Shown here: positions 28,226 through 40,530 of the stretch, one piece after another
How positions within the stretch are numbered: the stretch's first letter is position 1
Layout: each line of letters opens with the position of its first letter
Program-made: the position numbers and the translations under genes
Notes under the pieces: generated by a model
What the model saw: only the letters and a program-made list of their open reading frames with translations
Databases searched by the model: none
Told to the model about the DNA's origin: nothing
Assembly (NCBI GenBank): GCA_947579605.1
Contig: OX388322.1
Location: 1,302,001 to 1,366,000 of the forward strand
From: Athripsodes cinereus
Lineage: Eukaryota; Arthropoda; Insecta; Trichoptera; Leptoceridae
DNA: 64,000 nucleotides
Direction: 5' to 3'

Positions 28226-28889
28226 TGCGAAAAGTAAGCGGGTAAGTGGCATATACTAATATTAAGCTATAAAGACAATTTGTACAGTTAGCCCTCACAG
28301 TTCCTCTTGAAATATTGGAGGGTTGTGTGTCTAGCTTTCTCTTCTGCATCTGTTGCACCACATCATCAGGTGTACAATGAATATTTTTTATCAACGAGAG
28401 TTGTTCATAATGTATACATTATGGATACAACAAGTTGCCTTACGGATTGAGGTTATGGTTGTACATTTATATATATATTCAATTTATATATACTACACAG
28501 TACTATATACATGTAGAATGTACATGTAATGTATATTATCCTGTATTTTACGTAATGTTTTATATATATCATATTTCTTGTAATACCATTGAACGCTATG
28601 AGATTGGTTTGTTCAGTATTTGCATTCTTTGAGACACTGTAAAAGGTTTTCTTTTAACTACACAATTTTCATGTATTGTACAATATCTGGGTTTAATGGT
28701 GTAGTCCAGATTTTTTTTATTAACAATTTCCACTCCTAAGTCGAGTTATTTGGGTTGCAGTAAATCCAATAAAAAAATCCAGATCTTGAACACAGCATCA
28801 ACCCAGATATTGTTATTGCATAACCTGGATCATGAACACTGTCAAAGGTAGAAATTGTTGTAGTTCAAATGTTGATATGGTATAAACTT
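28226..28889. other. Intergenic stretch
   Basis: TA-rich (28455-28580); CCAGATATTGTTATTGCATAA near 28806 is an outlying copy of the repeat that follows. Confidence 0.45.
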
Positions 28890-29040
28890 AGATATTGTTA
28901 CAGTGTAACCTAGATTTTGAATATTGTACAAACCCAGATATTGTTACAGTGTAACCTAGATTTTGAATATTGTATAAACCTAGATATTGTTACGGTGTAA
29001 CTCATATCTTAAAAATAGTGTATAAACTCAGGTATTATAG
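28890..29040 (+). repeat. Short tandem repeat, about 46-bp unit
   Basis: Three or four units of GATATTGTTACAGTGTAACC then TAGATTTTGAATATTGTA, diverging at the edges. GTTACAGTGTAAC is itself a near palindrome. Confidence 0.8.
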
Positions 29041-29806
29041 TTTTTTGAACAAACTGATCTTTAGAGTCATTTACAATTTTATAATTAGTCTAGTTAGCCT
29101 ACAACCAACAACAAAAATATTTATAACAATGTATAATGTTTGACTAAATACATCTTTATGCCGGAGCAAAACCATATTAAATAATTATGTTGCAATGAGA
29201 CATTCTTTTCCAAAATACCCGTTGAAAGTTTTTTCAACAAAATTACTGCTTCTAGGATGTTGTTTGTCACCACAAAATTACTGTCAAAACATAGATATAC
29301 TAAACTTGCAACGCGGTACATTTTATCGGAACGTTAGTGTTCCAACATCGATGATCTTCAAGCATTAGCAATGTATTGTCTTACAACCAACGTCAGTGTA
29401 AAACTGGATGCAAAATTTGATTGGCTGCATGACCGATTTTTTCTTTGAATTAACTATCTAGTATATCTGTGGTCGAAAATGATTTTGGATGATTGCTATT
29501 AACCATATCTCTCACTTTTTAAAAAAATTGTTAAAATGTTGCTGTTTTGCTTTAACAGAAATTTGACATAATTTTTATATTTATGAATATCACAAAATAT
29601 AATGCGTTTTAAAGGTAAGGGAATTTGCCATCAAAAAGAGCAAAACGAGGGCAATATAACATAAGTCATTTTGGACAAAATTGCACATAGTTGTGTAGTT
29701 TTGCTTCCACATACAGATTAGTATACTGTGTATTTGATAATGTATCTTTTATTATTTTATTACTGCGCGTAATTCAAGTAAAAATAAGATTATAATGATT
29801 CCTCAT
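29041..29806. other. Intergenic stretch
   Basis: No gene or repeat recognised. Confidence 0.5.
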
Positions 29807-30058
29807 GCCCAAAATGTAACGCCATCCTATCTGCAAAAATGTAATTTTACAGGAGAGACAAATAAAGGGGAATAGTTGCATAATTTATTTGTTTGTAATA
29901 ACAGAATAATAAAGCTTTTCACTTTTTTACATTAGACCACGTTGATTGCAATGATTTTTTTGTATGAAACAACTGATGCATTACAAAACGTTATGACTAT
30001 GTATGTAAAAAAGTGCTTTTTGTAAAATCTGTAGACCCGACGACGTTTCATTTCGGGC
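29807..30058. mobile_element. MITE with GCCCRAAATGWAACG ends
   Basis: The left end GCCCAAAATGTAACG pairs with the right end CGTTTCATTTCGGGC. The same element in reverse, less complete, occupies about 55262-55500 (CCCAAAATGTAACGTTGGG, GTCATAACTTTTTATCG). Confidence 0.65.
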
Positions 30059-30774
30059 GTGATGTATTATAGATTGTATAAAAATACAAATATATTATTT
30101 AAATGTGGCCTACTATATTATTTTTTATTATATTGTAAAAAAAAATATTACACTCTTCAAGACTATAAAAATTGATTTTGAAATCACAACTCAATTTGCA
30201 AGAGATTAATAACTCAATGAATGGATATAATTCTAAAGTGCCCCTGAATACAGAATCTCTAACTCCATATTTTTGTGTTATATAATGGAGATGTTCTGAA
30301 ATTATTTATAAAAGAATGTTTGTTTTATCTGAGTGAAGATTTGATTCAGAGGCTCCCTATGTTAAGTTTTCAGATTTCTTTCAATTTGTGATCCAAAAAT
30401 CCTTTGTGAATTCTAAACAAATGAAAATGCATTATATTTTAGATTTTCCAAATATCATATTGGTCGAGAGAGTGTGATGCATTTACGTGTATAATTTATT
30501 GAAGTTTTGATAGGAAGACAGTGTGAGGAATATAAAAATTCAAATGTCAGGCGAAAGTTTGTTGTATACTCATCAAATGACTTTTAGTACATATTTACTA
30601 TCTCTATTACATTTCAATTAAAAATAATTTTATATTTAGCTTTTAAACGCTTCATTGGTTAAACATAATCAATTGATAATTCAGAAAAAAAAATTGAAAA
30701 AACTTAAAATTTGATACCCCACATGCCCATATTTAAATTAAATAAATCAAATTGTTTTGGGTTTTGAAAACGGC
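30059..30774. other. Intergenic stretch
   Basis: AT-rich; nothing recognised. Confidence 0.5.
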
Positions 30775-30880
30775 ATCTAGCGAGTTGACTCAACTGGCAG
30801 TGCAAAGATGCTCTGAATGAAAGAGGCTGGTTTCTGCCCTGTACTCCCGAGAATAGCATTAAAAAGCGAGATAATGATGA
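30775..30880 (+). mobile_element. Degenerate LINE-A 3' fragment
   Basis: GCAAAGATGCTCTGAATGAAAG and GGCTGGTTTCTGCCCTGTAC match the LINE-A terminus, ending in GATAATGATGATAA. Confidence 0.65.
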
Positions 30881-31654
30881 TAATTGTTATGGGTAGTGGT
30901 AACTTGGGACACAACATATATTATTATTTTATCCCTGTAATTTGTCACAACATTGGTTTATTATTTTGATTTTTTTACGCAATGTAATGTATTTTTTGGA
31001 CCTGTTATTGAATGTTTATTCAATAAATATATACATATTGTTTAAATGAAAAAATAATATTTTTGAGTATACAACATTGTTTTGTCATTATGAGTTATTA
31101 TTCGATAAATATTATTGAAGCGTCCACCCTGTAGAGTGTGTAAGAGAATTTTATGTAAATTAATTAATTAATTTTATTATATGTATGATGTTGTTATATA
31201 ATGACGCTTTATTAGTAGTACGTAATGGTAAAGGATCTATATCATATTATTGTTCTGATTAGTTAAATTTATCGTTGATCCAGCTGCAGAGAAATTCTGA
31301 ATCACGTGACTCCTCTGGTTTTTTCTTTAAGTTGTATAAGACCTGCGAAACAAATGAAAACGGTACGTTGTGAATATTACCATCTATTAAAAAAAACTTT
31401 TAAAATAATCTTTCTAATGTTCCCAACTATAGTATGTTTAAATATTTTTTAGAAATGCTTCCACAAAATATCTAATATTTCTTCACAACTTTTTTTTTTA
31501 AATAGATGTACACAACTCCTTTTTACATAGTCTTGCTTCTGTTTATTTATTTATTTTTATTTTCCTTTGGGTCAGTTGGAAGAGATCACGCCTTTGCAAT
31601 AAACTCACCCTCTGTATATTGATCGTATGAAATTAGAAAACAATTTTTTTCTTT
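30881..31654. other. Intergenic stretch
   Basis: AT-rich; ACTCACCCTCTGTATATTGA (31600) is the reverse of a repeat end seen at 9287, 15811 and 37007. Confidence 0.45.
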
Positions 31655-31775
31655 TTCTTTATTGAGAGAGATATAAGACGAAAGATGTCCTCTTAATAAA
31701 GAACATAGTAAAAGAATTTTTTTTTTATTTCGTTATGGAATTCTTCTACTCCGACACAGTGAATGAATGTATTGA
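31655..31775 (-). repeat. Single copy of the palindrome-family repeat
   Basis: GAGAGAGATATAAGACGAAAGA and ATGGAATTCTTCTACTCCGAC match the outer parts of the 8446-8760 element. Confidence 0.6.
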
Positions 31776-32396
31776 TCGTATTTAAGATGAATTTACTTCT
31801 AAAATTGTTTGCAGTCAATGTGCGTTAACAAATGGATAAATAAATAAAAGACTATCGTTGATTTAGAATTTCTCTGTTACTCGATTATTTCTACTTAATT
31901 ATACATTACTAAACTATAATTGTGTAAAAAAGAAACAGTAGGTTTTGTTCTATAACAAAAAGAATTATTCATTAAATAGACAATACATGTTTTAAATATA
32001 CATATTAAATTTAATAAATTAGTATTGATTTAATATTCTCTATATTTCATTTAGGTTAAAAAAATCTATTAATAAATGTAAATCAGTTCAGACAAGCAAT
32101 CGGTATTAGATTGCAACAACTAATGCAGTGAGAAACTTATTCCACTTGTCCACAATTTGATTCTCAAGGAAGTGTCTTCAATGATTCTGTGTTTAAATTG
32201 TGTTCTCACAAGTGCTCACTCCCTGAAACATGACCGTCAGCTCTGGACAGTCACAGTGATTATTTAAGATTTTGTATGTTTCAATCAGCTCTCCTCTCAG
32301 CCTCCAACCTAAAGTCTCAAGGTGATCCTTATACGACATACTTCCAAGTTCTGCTACAGTCTTGGTTAATTTTCAAATGATTATTATTTTGATTTG
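31776..32396. other. Intergenic stretch
   Basis: 32090-32350 is slightly GC-richer (AAGTGTCTTCAATGATTCTG, CAGCTCTCCTCTCAGCCTCC) and may be a reversed LINE coding relic; no frame survives. Confidence 0.35.
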
Positions 32397-32536
32397 ATCG
32401 GTTGTTAATCACTTGTCTAAATTGATCGGTTGTTAATTACTTGTCTAAGTTGATCGGTTGTTAATCACTTGTCTAAATTGATCAGTTGTTAATCACTTGT
32501 CTAAATTGATCGGTTGTTAATCATTTGTCTAAATTG
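32397..32536 (+). repeat. Minisatellite, five 28-bp units
   Basis: Unit GATCGGTTGTTAATCACTTG TCTAAATT (28 bp) repeated five times with one or two changes per unit. Confidence 0.95.
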
Positions 32537-35500
32537 ATTTACGTTTATTAATAAGAGGGTAGATGTTTTTTTTATTAAATAATCCATTTGTTTAGATATT
32601 TTGTTGTCTCCTTTAGATTAAATGTACGTTTATTTTTATTGAATTTTTATTATTATTAATTTATGTTCGATGTTTGTATTATTATATAACTAATTTAAAT
32701 ATGAATTAAGAAAAAACTGGAATCATTACTCAAAACTCAAATAAAAAAAGATTAAAAATTTATAAATTGCATCTTTCGTCTCGCCGTGTTTCATCTAAAA
32801 AGATTTATATGGTAGTACTGAGTCAACTATTATTTTCTCATGAAATAAGAGCATGCTAACAACTGCAGTAGAAAATGGTAAAAAGAACTCGATAACTTTA
32901 AAATAAATAATTTACCGTGATGCTTGTATAAGCATAATATTATGATTTACAGCAGGAGTTACCAATCTTTCTGTCGTGCGGGCGAAAGAAAAGGAAAGTA
33001 TAGAAAATAACGGCAGGCTAAAAGATTGAGGTGACCAATTTTTTAACTTTTAACGTGACTTTTTTAGGTGGAGTGAATTTGTAGAATTTGGTATTTTCAC
33101 ATCCATTTAAAATGATTGTGTCTCAATGACAACTCTCAACTTGCTATTTTTTTAGATACAATACTGCTGATATTTCATATTTGAATAGTGAATAAAAACC
33201 AATACAATTTTTTGCAAAAATGAAACTAAATAAATATGTGATAGAACAATTTAGGGAATTTCATAGACAATAACACAAATAATTCCAGTTATTTCTTAAT
33301 AAATGTTATTTATCCATTATTTTTATTTTATAAAATCTCCTCGACAATACATACAATCAGTACTGGAATAAAATAGAAATACGTAAGCTTAGATAAATAA
33401 TAATATTTATATATTATCTTATGATGCAACACTACAAAATATATGTCAATTCTCTCTATATCGTAATAACAATGTTACTTGTAAAACTTAATCTTAATGA
33501 TTATGCTTATCCCAACCTATGTATTTATTTTATTGAACTTCATGTTAATTAATGTGGAAAGAAACAATGTCGATCAAATTATGAAAGCGATCATCCACCT
33601 ATTAAGTTAAAAAATGATGGTTTTTGGTTGAAGTTCATTTTAATAAAAAATTAAAATGTAACAAAATACATAGTAATTTCACTAGTGACTTTTATTATGT
33701 AATTTGTAAGCCTCTCATCGTCAGGCGAATGTGCTTTTTAACTTTTACCTGACGATGAAAGTAAAAGTTTGCAAAAGCCAGCTGGCAAATGAATAAAGTT
33801 GCCAGTGGTATTACTGAATATTTTAGTTCATTTTAATTTCTTATTAAAACGTTTTAGAATTTTGCTATAATCAGTAGTCTGTCACTTAATTAAGTTGTTT
33901 CTGTCTTACTAATAAATGCGGATCAAACCAGGCAAGCGATGAACAATCGATCAGAGCGAAAATTTAGTTTTTGGTTTAATCGCAGTCAATTGAACCAAAA
34001 ATGAAATTTTCGAATCAGTATTAGTATTAAACCAAAAAAAGGATCAGTATCCATGTTTATTAAATGGGACAGTGTAAATTTTATTCTTTTTATTGGAAAC
34101 GGTAATTCAACCTAATACAATGATGATTAAAAATCTAAATTTAGTTTGCACTTCATAAAATTCTTCTTTTCATGAAAACTTAGTACTGTGAAAGTGTGTA
34201 AGTACATTCATTTTGACAATATATGATTACAATTGAGGAGCATTTTTTTTCAAAACTTGATGAAAACACACTTTGGAAAAAATTCAATTTTTGATACAAT
34301 ATCTCTATAAGCCATGTTTTGACAAAAAAAAAACTGGTAATAACTCGTTAAAATAATGTAAAAAAAAAAACAAATTATAAACTTTTATCAATAACTGATA
34401 TTGGTGTGTAACAATTATCCCATAAAATTACAAATTTAGTATAATATATAAAGATTTGGAAAAAGGCTTCTCAATTCTGAATTTTCACTGCATATTTCAG
34501 ACTCTAGCCTGGCAAAAAACGACTCTGAATATATAAATTTGTAAGAACCGTCTTGAATGGTGCAGGTTTGGATGTTACATCTTTTAATTACTTCCACACA
34601 TAACTCTTCAGTATATTCAATTTGTTTTTTGTATATTATGTTTATTTGATGTTTATAGAATAATATTGTTGTTCGGACTGGATATGTTGTGAGAAAAGGT
34701 ACTAAGATATTGTTGTATTCAATGACTATTTTGTATGCACAAGAATGTGGTTGGTTAAGTAGACAAGAATGAGTAAATATTGAAAATAAGTTTTATCTTA
34801 CATTATTTTTAATGTCCAGTTTTGAGAAAAAAAGTATTGTATTTTACACTTTATTGAAAGAAAAAGGTATGATTTGTATAAACACCACTTGTAGATGCCA
34901 AATTCATGAGAAATTCAGTTTTCTGAAATAGTATGGAATAAAAAATTAATAAAAGTTGCCTTCAAACACAAAATGCAAAGATTACTAATATGTAGATTGA
35001 GTGTTAATGGACGTATTTTGGTCTTAGTAGGTCTCCGTATATGCCAACATTGAACTCTTAACACTAGTTGAAGTCGCGTGATATTGTTAAAATGTCAAAA
35101 AGCATTGTTTTCTAGCGGAAGTGTGCTAATCAATATGTGATTAAAAATTATATTTATTCAATATAAATTATAGGTTTTATTTGGCAATATCATGTAACCA
35201 GCTAGAATTCAATGTTGATATTCTATCACGATATGTACTCTTTGCAAAAATGTATAGTAATAGATTTTTAAATTGTAATTTTTTGTAATGGTAACATTTT
35301 TGTAAAAAAAAAAATGTAAATGGCAACACTGTTTTTTTTTTATTAGAATTTGAATGAGATTTTGTCCTGTTTGTTGATTGAATTCTTTGATTGGGTTAAA
35401 GATTTTTATATTTCTGTGTTTTTTTACAATGTTAGAACAAAAAGATGAAGTCTCTCAGTTTTTTCCAAATAACACTTTGTTTTTACTTATATTGTTGTAA

Positions 35501-35574
35501 CAGATTCAAGTAAACTATTTTTATTTTTTGGTATGTAGATGATGACATGTATTTTCATAATATATGAAGTCACT
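32537..35574. other. Three-kilobase AT-rich gene desert
   Basis: No long frame. Small features only: CAGGAGTTACCAATCTTTC at 32952 with a loosely inverted match near 33030 (possible old hAT MITE, about 95 bp), and the pair AAGCCTCTCATCGTCAGG / CCTGACGATGA around 33708-33760, a small foldback. Confidence 0.4.
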
Positions 35575-35812
35575 CTACTTGTACAAGATGACATTTTTTA
35601 TGGGTGGGGTAGAGAGCGTAGAAACCGCAAGAAGTAGTAAACATCCAAGTCGTCTTCTTTGTGCCAATAATAAAATAAAACATTCAAGATGGGTAGCATA
35701 CCTCATCGCTGAATTGGAGATATTAAATATCTTATGAACACCTGCCTATTACAGAACACTCCTAAACTTATAGAAAAGAGTGAGAGACGTCTTCTTTACC
35801 GGTGAATCCACG
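35575..35812 (-). mobile_element. SINE family B copy
   Basis: From GGGTGGGGTAGAGAGCGTAG through CTCATCGCTGAATTGGAG to CCGGTGAATCCACG. Confidence 0.75.
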
Positions 35813-36089
35813 TGTACTTAATTCAATATTGTAAAACGCTTTCTATGAATGTTATGTAATTGTTGCGTATTAATTATTTTTATTGTATAACATTATTTCA
35901 ATGTCTGTGTAACATTTTGTTTGGGAGTAAATATTTTGTTAAAAATATTATTTCATCATTGCATGCGAAACAAGGACTACGTGGCGACACTAACAGGACA
36001 TGCTTGAAATCAAATACTGCCTATTATGATATTCAAAACATTTTTAAAACAAATTTTTGGTATTAGTAATAAAATTTACTTTAATAAGG

Positions 36090-36550
36090 TATGGACCTTC
36101 AGACTGTATCCCAAGTTGGGTAGTCAGAGAAAACAGAACTCCATATCGTTATCTCATTCTTCTTTCGCTTCTTCCACATTCATGCAATTTCTTATACATG
36201 CATGCCAATTTCTCATACTCAATACGCACCTGTCCTTAAGAATTTGATCCACGTAGTATTGGATGTCTACTACTTCCAAATAAATATACATTCTTCATCA
36301 TCCATTCGGTCCACATGTTTAAATCATTGCAACTTATCTACATGCATTCTTCCATAATGTTCCTTTCACAATTCCACTCTTTCTCATAATATCCCCTTTC
36401 TTCATTTTATCTAGCAATGTTTTACCAACCATTCTTCTCAGCGATTGTCTCCACAGCATTATTCTATTTTCATCCTTCTTCAACCACATCCAAGTTTCGC
36501 TTACAATAAGCATCAATACCATAATTTCATTGTGAGCTAGCATTTTTGCC
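36090..36550 (-). mobile_element. Degenerate LINE family G copy
   Basis: On the plus strand it resembles 53240-53720 in order: GTATCCCAAGTTGGGTAGTC, TTCCACATTCATGCAATTTC, CAACCATTCTTCTCAGCGAT, CACATCCAAGTTTCGCTTAC. Frames are broken. Confidence 0.75.
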
Positions 36551-37249
36551 TATTTTGACACATTGCTTTTATTAACAATGGGTCCGAGTACACCGTTTGC
36601 GCTCTAGCTGATAAAATTTAATGTTTGAATAATAGTATGAAACAGAAATAAAAAGTCATTCTTTTTAAGCCTGTCAAAAATTTGTCTATGGTACACGATC
36701 CGTATTCTGCATGGAATGATGATGATAATATTATGTATAATGTGTATGTATGTATGTATATTCATGTAATTTAATTATTTTTATTATTATTAAAAGTACA
36801 TTATGCATATCATCATTATCCTGGCAATATTTTAATGTCAATAAATGAAATTCCAAAATAATGCAATGGTGCGTTTTAATATGTCAAGCATACTTTATTT
36901 TACTATTCCTTTATCCTCATTGCGGTGTTTCCACATTATTTAATTTATTTATTCTTCACTGTATATTGGTTATAGCATTTTATTATAAATTTACAATCTA
37001 ATATACAGAGGGTGAATGTATCACTGTGTTGTGATATCTTCTAACCAACCTGGAATATTGAGTTACAAGTTACAATTTTGAAGTGACTTTTTGCTCACAT
37101 ACAAAAGAATCTTTGTTTACTGACTTGAGATTGTAGCTCTCTTAGATTTAGGATGTTGAATGTGAAATTGGAATAGTTACCACAAACCTTCTTAAAAGTG
37201 GAAGGCTGAAATTGTTGGTTATTCCAAAACTTTTGAAAGTAGTTTTCAT
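36551..37249. other. Intergenic stretch
   Basis: Includes another copy of the repeat end TATACAGAGGGTGAATGTATC followed by GATATCTTCTAACCAACC, as at 9287-9345. No gene. Confidence 0.5.
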
Positions 37250-37411
37250 ATTTTTTTTTTTAAAAAGATATATCTGGGTTTGTTATAAACCCAAATACAA
37301 CCTTATACATCTTTCACAGTAAGCCAAAAGCTTGTGTCGTGAAAGGGGAGTTTGCCGGCACCTGGGATCGAACCCCGGACCCCTTGTTCACAAGGCCGAG
37401 ACTCTACCTCC
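37250..37411 (-). mobile_element. SINE family C copy
   Basis: Well-kept reverse copy: oligo-T, GATATATCTGGGTTTG, CTTTCACAGTAAGCCAAAAG, GAGTTTGCCGGCACCTGGG, B box complement GATCGAACCCC, CCGAGACTCTACCTCC. Confidence 0.85.
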
Positions 37412-37605
37412 TAAATACTACTACCTAAATAAAAATATTAGACAATATTTTTCACTTTCACAAAAAAAAAAACCTCTGTCGATCTGTAAATATTGGTAAG
37501 TACACTATTTTCGACAAACCAATTGTTAAGACTTTTTTTATTATACAACAGGTTATTGTGACCAAAGAAGAATAACAAAATAATATGACACAAATTTTCA
37601 ATTAT

Positions 37606-40081
37606 TTATATATTTTTTTGTTTGGATTTTTCAGCAACTTCGGGATGCTTCAGTCGAATATGAGACATTCGTCTACTTGCAGAAATAAACATTTCCTTAC
37701 AATACAAACAAGAATATGGTTTCTGTCCCGTATGAAGTCTTAAATGTATTGCTAAAGCACAATTATTCACTAATTTTCGCTGACAAATATCACACTTAGC
37801 AAGTTTCAATTTCTTATGGACAGCTCCATGTTCATTCAACCCTCCCTTTGTATGAAATGCTTTACCGCATTCTTCGCATACATATCTTCGTAACATTAAA
37901 TGTTTGCTTAAAATATGTCTTTCGATTAAAGATTTTATACTTTTTTCTTCTCCGCAATAGTCGCAAATGTATTTACGACTATTATTTACTTCGTTTTTCT
38001 GTCGTCTTTCATGTTCTTCCAGATGGTATTTGAAGTATCGTAGATTCTTGTACCCCTTTCCACAATGTGGACAACACATCTTCAGACCATGTCCTCTGAG
38101 ATGTATAGTTAGGTTTTTGCGTGACGAACATCTGTGTCCACATTCTTCGCACATGAATCTGTATTTTTCGTCGCTATGGCTGATTCTGTTGTGTTCTTGT
38201 AAAGTGAATTGTGTGTGATATGTTTTGTCACAATGTTGACACCTGAAAACAAAATATTAGAAACCTAAATTTATCAAGGATGTCGGTAGACTGATGATAG
38301 AATTCTTTGGTTTGAATCCTACTAACGACCTACTCTGTTTTCATGACATAAGCATGTTATTGTTTAGTGTGAAGATACATGCAATTAGAAATATTCAGTG
38401 TTATTTATTTCATGTAAAATTCAGAGGTTACCCCATTGAGGATTATTTAGATTTAAAGCATATTTAAAATGCTCATACTATATGACAGCATAAAAATTGT
38501 CTTTTATAGAACACAAAGAAGTTACAAGACTTTTTAACATCCCCATCAAGTATTATTTTATTTTCATAGAAAAAAAATAATAATTTATTATAAACTTAAT
38601 TACATCCATAAATAAATATATATTTTTTAAAATGTATGGTTCGATTTAGTTGGCACCAAATTTTGAGCTGTGGACCTCTCAACTGAAAGCATTGTTATTA
38701 AAATTAATGAAAAGATTGAAAAAATAATTACCCATATTGTTTTTTGCCATGATAGATCATATGCGCCTTTAGTACCTTTTTATAAAAAAAACTTTTACCA
38801 CAAATTGTACACAGATGATTTTTTTGTCCACTGTGACGCACCATATGATACTTTAGTGTGCCTACGCTTTTATACTGTTTTCCACAGATACGACAAATGT
38901 GTTTACTCTCGGAAGGATGTGTCGCTTTATGTTCATCCAAATCGCTTTGTAATGCGAAATTTTTATCACACATTGTACAATCAAATTGTGTTTTCATATT
39001 ATCTATATTTTTACGCACATCCGATATTAAATCTTCACCTTGCTGTTCAAATTCCTTAAAATGTTCTGTTTTCAAATGTTTCAAAATGGTGGATTTTAAA
39101 CAAAACTTTTTCAAGCATATTTTGCATTTGTATTTTTCACTTAAATGTTTATTAAAAATATGTCTTTTCAATACATTTTTATACATAAAACTTCTATTAC
39201 AAAAACCGCATATGAAAATGTTAGTTGCATTATGAATGGTTAAATGTTTTTTCAAAGAATATTTTGTATTGTAAATCCTTGAGCAAATTGGACAAATGTG
39301 TTTAGAATTTATTTGATTTTGATGCATTTCAGTATTCTGTATTAATAAACTATTTTTGGAACATGATTCTTTTGAATTTTCGCTTTTATAATCGAAATTC
39401 ATATTGACACTACTTGATGCTTCATCTAGAAGTTTCTCTAAAAAGTGTTTATTCATATTTTGTTTTGTCTGACTTTCTCTTATTTCGCTATAACTTTCTT
39501 CCTCAATAAGTAAATTGTCCTTTTCAATGTCCATTTCTTCTTTTACATAACCTTCCTTAGTCTCAGAATGTGTGGTAGTTTCGTCAGAAGGTAAAACAAT
39601 AATGATAGATCCATCATTTTTATTGCCTATTAATGTCTCTTTTTCCTTGGACAATTTTTCAATTTCCTCATAAAATAACTGTATTGACTGCTGCAGTTGA
39701 TTATCAGAGTCTTCGCATTTAATTCTGAATTTATAGCAGTTGACTATATTATTGTAACAAGTTTGGCAAACATTTAAAGGCATACTAACATTTTCTTCAA
39801 TCTGAAAAATTAAGCAACATTTTGACAAAATAACATCCATGAGTGTACCAAGTTTATAAAACTGATTTAATTGGTATTAGTACATACTTTTAAAATAATA
39901 CAAACGACGTTTTATTTACCTGAAGGGATGTGATACTTAGCAACATATCTTGCAATGTTATTTCCCCTTCAACTTTATCTGCCAGTGGAATCAAATCTTT
40001 TCCAATGCCAATACATATTCTACACACTTGATCACGCAATATTCCATTAAATAAATGTTCTAAAATTACATCACTGGACAT
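37606..40081 (-). CDS. ZAD-domain C2H2 zinc-finger protein, 3 exons, 13 fingers
   Basis: Coding exons on the minus strand: 40081-39920, 39801-38732, 38242-37606. Introns are GT-AG and phases fit, giving 622 residues. The N-terminal ZAD domain (about 18-85) has its zinc cysteine pairs at CRIC (20/23) and CQTC (66/69), split by intron 1. A polar, acidic linker follows. Six C2H2 fingers sit in exon 2 (first HICPICSRIYN) and seven in exon 3; intron 2 falls in the linker just before finger 7 (CQHCDKTYHT). Only some fingers keep the TGQKPY-type linker. ZAD proteins dimerise through this domain and bind DNA; they are an insect-expanded family, many acting in chromatin and transcription control. No orthologue is recognised. 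The gene shares an upstream region with the zinc-finger gene at 40531. Confidence 0.9.
38275..38400 (+). mobile_element. SINE family C, old copy in ZAD gene intron 2
   Basis: GTCGGTAGACTGATGATAGA, GGTTTGAATCCTACTAACGA and TTGTTTAGTGTGAAGATACA follow the family order but are diverged. Confidence 0.55.
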
Positions 40082-40530
40082 TGTTATTCAATAAGTTTAC
40101 TTTTTTCACAATAAACAAACTAAATAATCATGTTTACCGCGTCAATTTGATAATTGTTTCGTTTTAGCAAACAATGCAAAATTATTACAACTGTCAGATT
40201 TGACAACAACTGTAACTAGAAGAATTAACTTAAAGATGTCTTGAAATAAGAATAAAATTAGAATGGAGTGTTGAATTTATTCACGTTAAAAATAACAAAA
40301 ACGTTAAAAATAACATAATAACAATTATAATGCTAAATTAAACATAATAGCCGCAGAATTTTTTTTGACGATTTTAGAACAAAAATTACCAAAGACATTT
40401 TTGGTAACTTGTCTTTTTTTACGTAAACGTCAACTGACAGCGATATCGATATTGTCTAGTTTTCAAAAGCGAACGTTTTGTATACACCGTGAAAGTTAAA
40501 CTTTTATTTTACTTGAAAATACATCAAAAC
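40082..40530. promoter_or_regulatory. Shared intergenic region between two divergent zinc-finger genes
   Basis: The start codons of the minus-strand ZAD gene (40081) and the plus-strand C2H2 gene (40531) are 449 bp apart with no repeat element recognised between them. This is rare in a window otherwise full of insertions. Inference: it holds both 5' UTRs and promoters, possibly bidirectional. No TATA box or initiator is convincing by eye. Confidence 0.55.

Noticed and set aside
32952..33045. hAT MITE call
   Set aside because: Ends are only loosely complementary and no 8-bp duplication could be read, so it is noted only within the desert entry.
38670..39235. Plus-strand frames of 125-129 codons
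   Set aside because: Antisense shadows of the ZAD zinc-finger exon.
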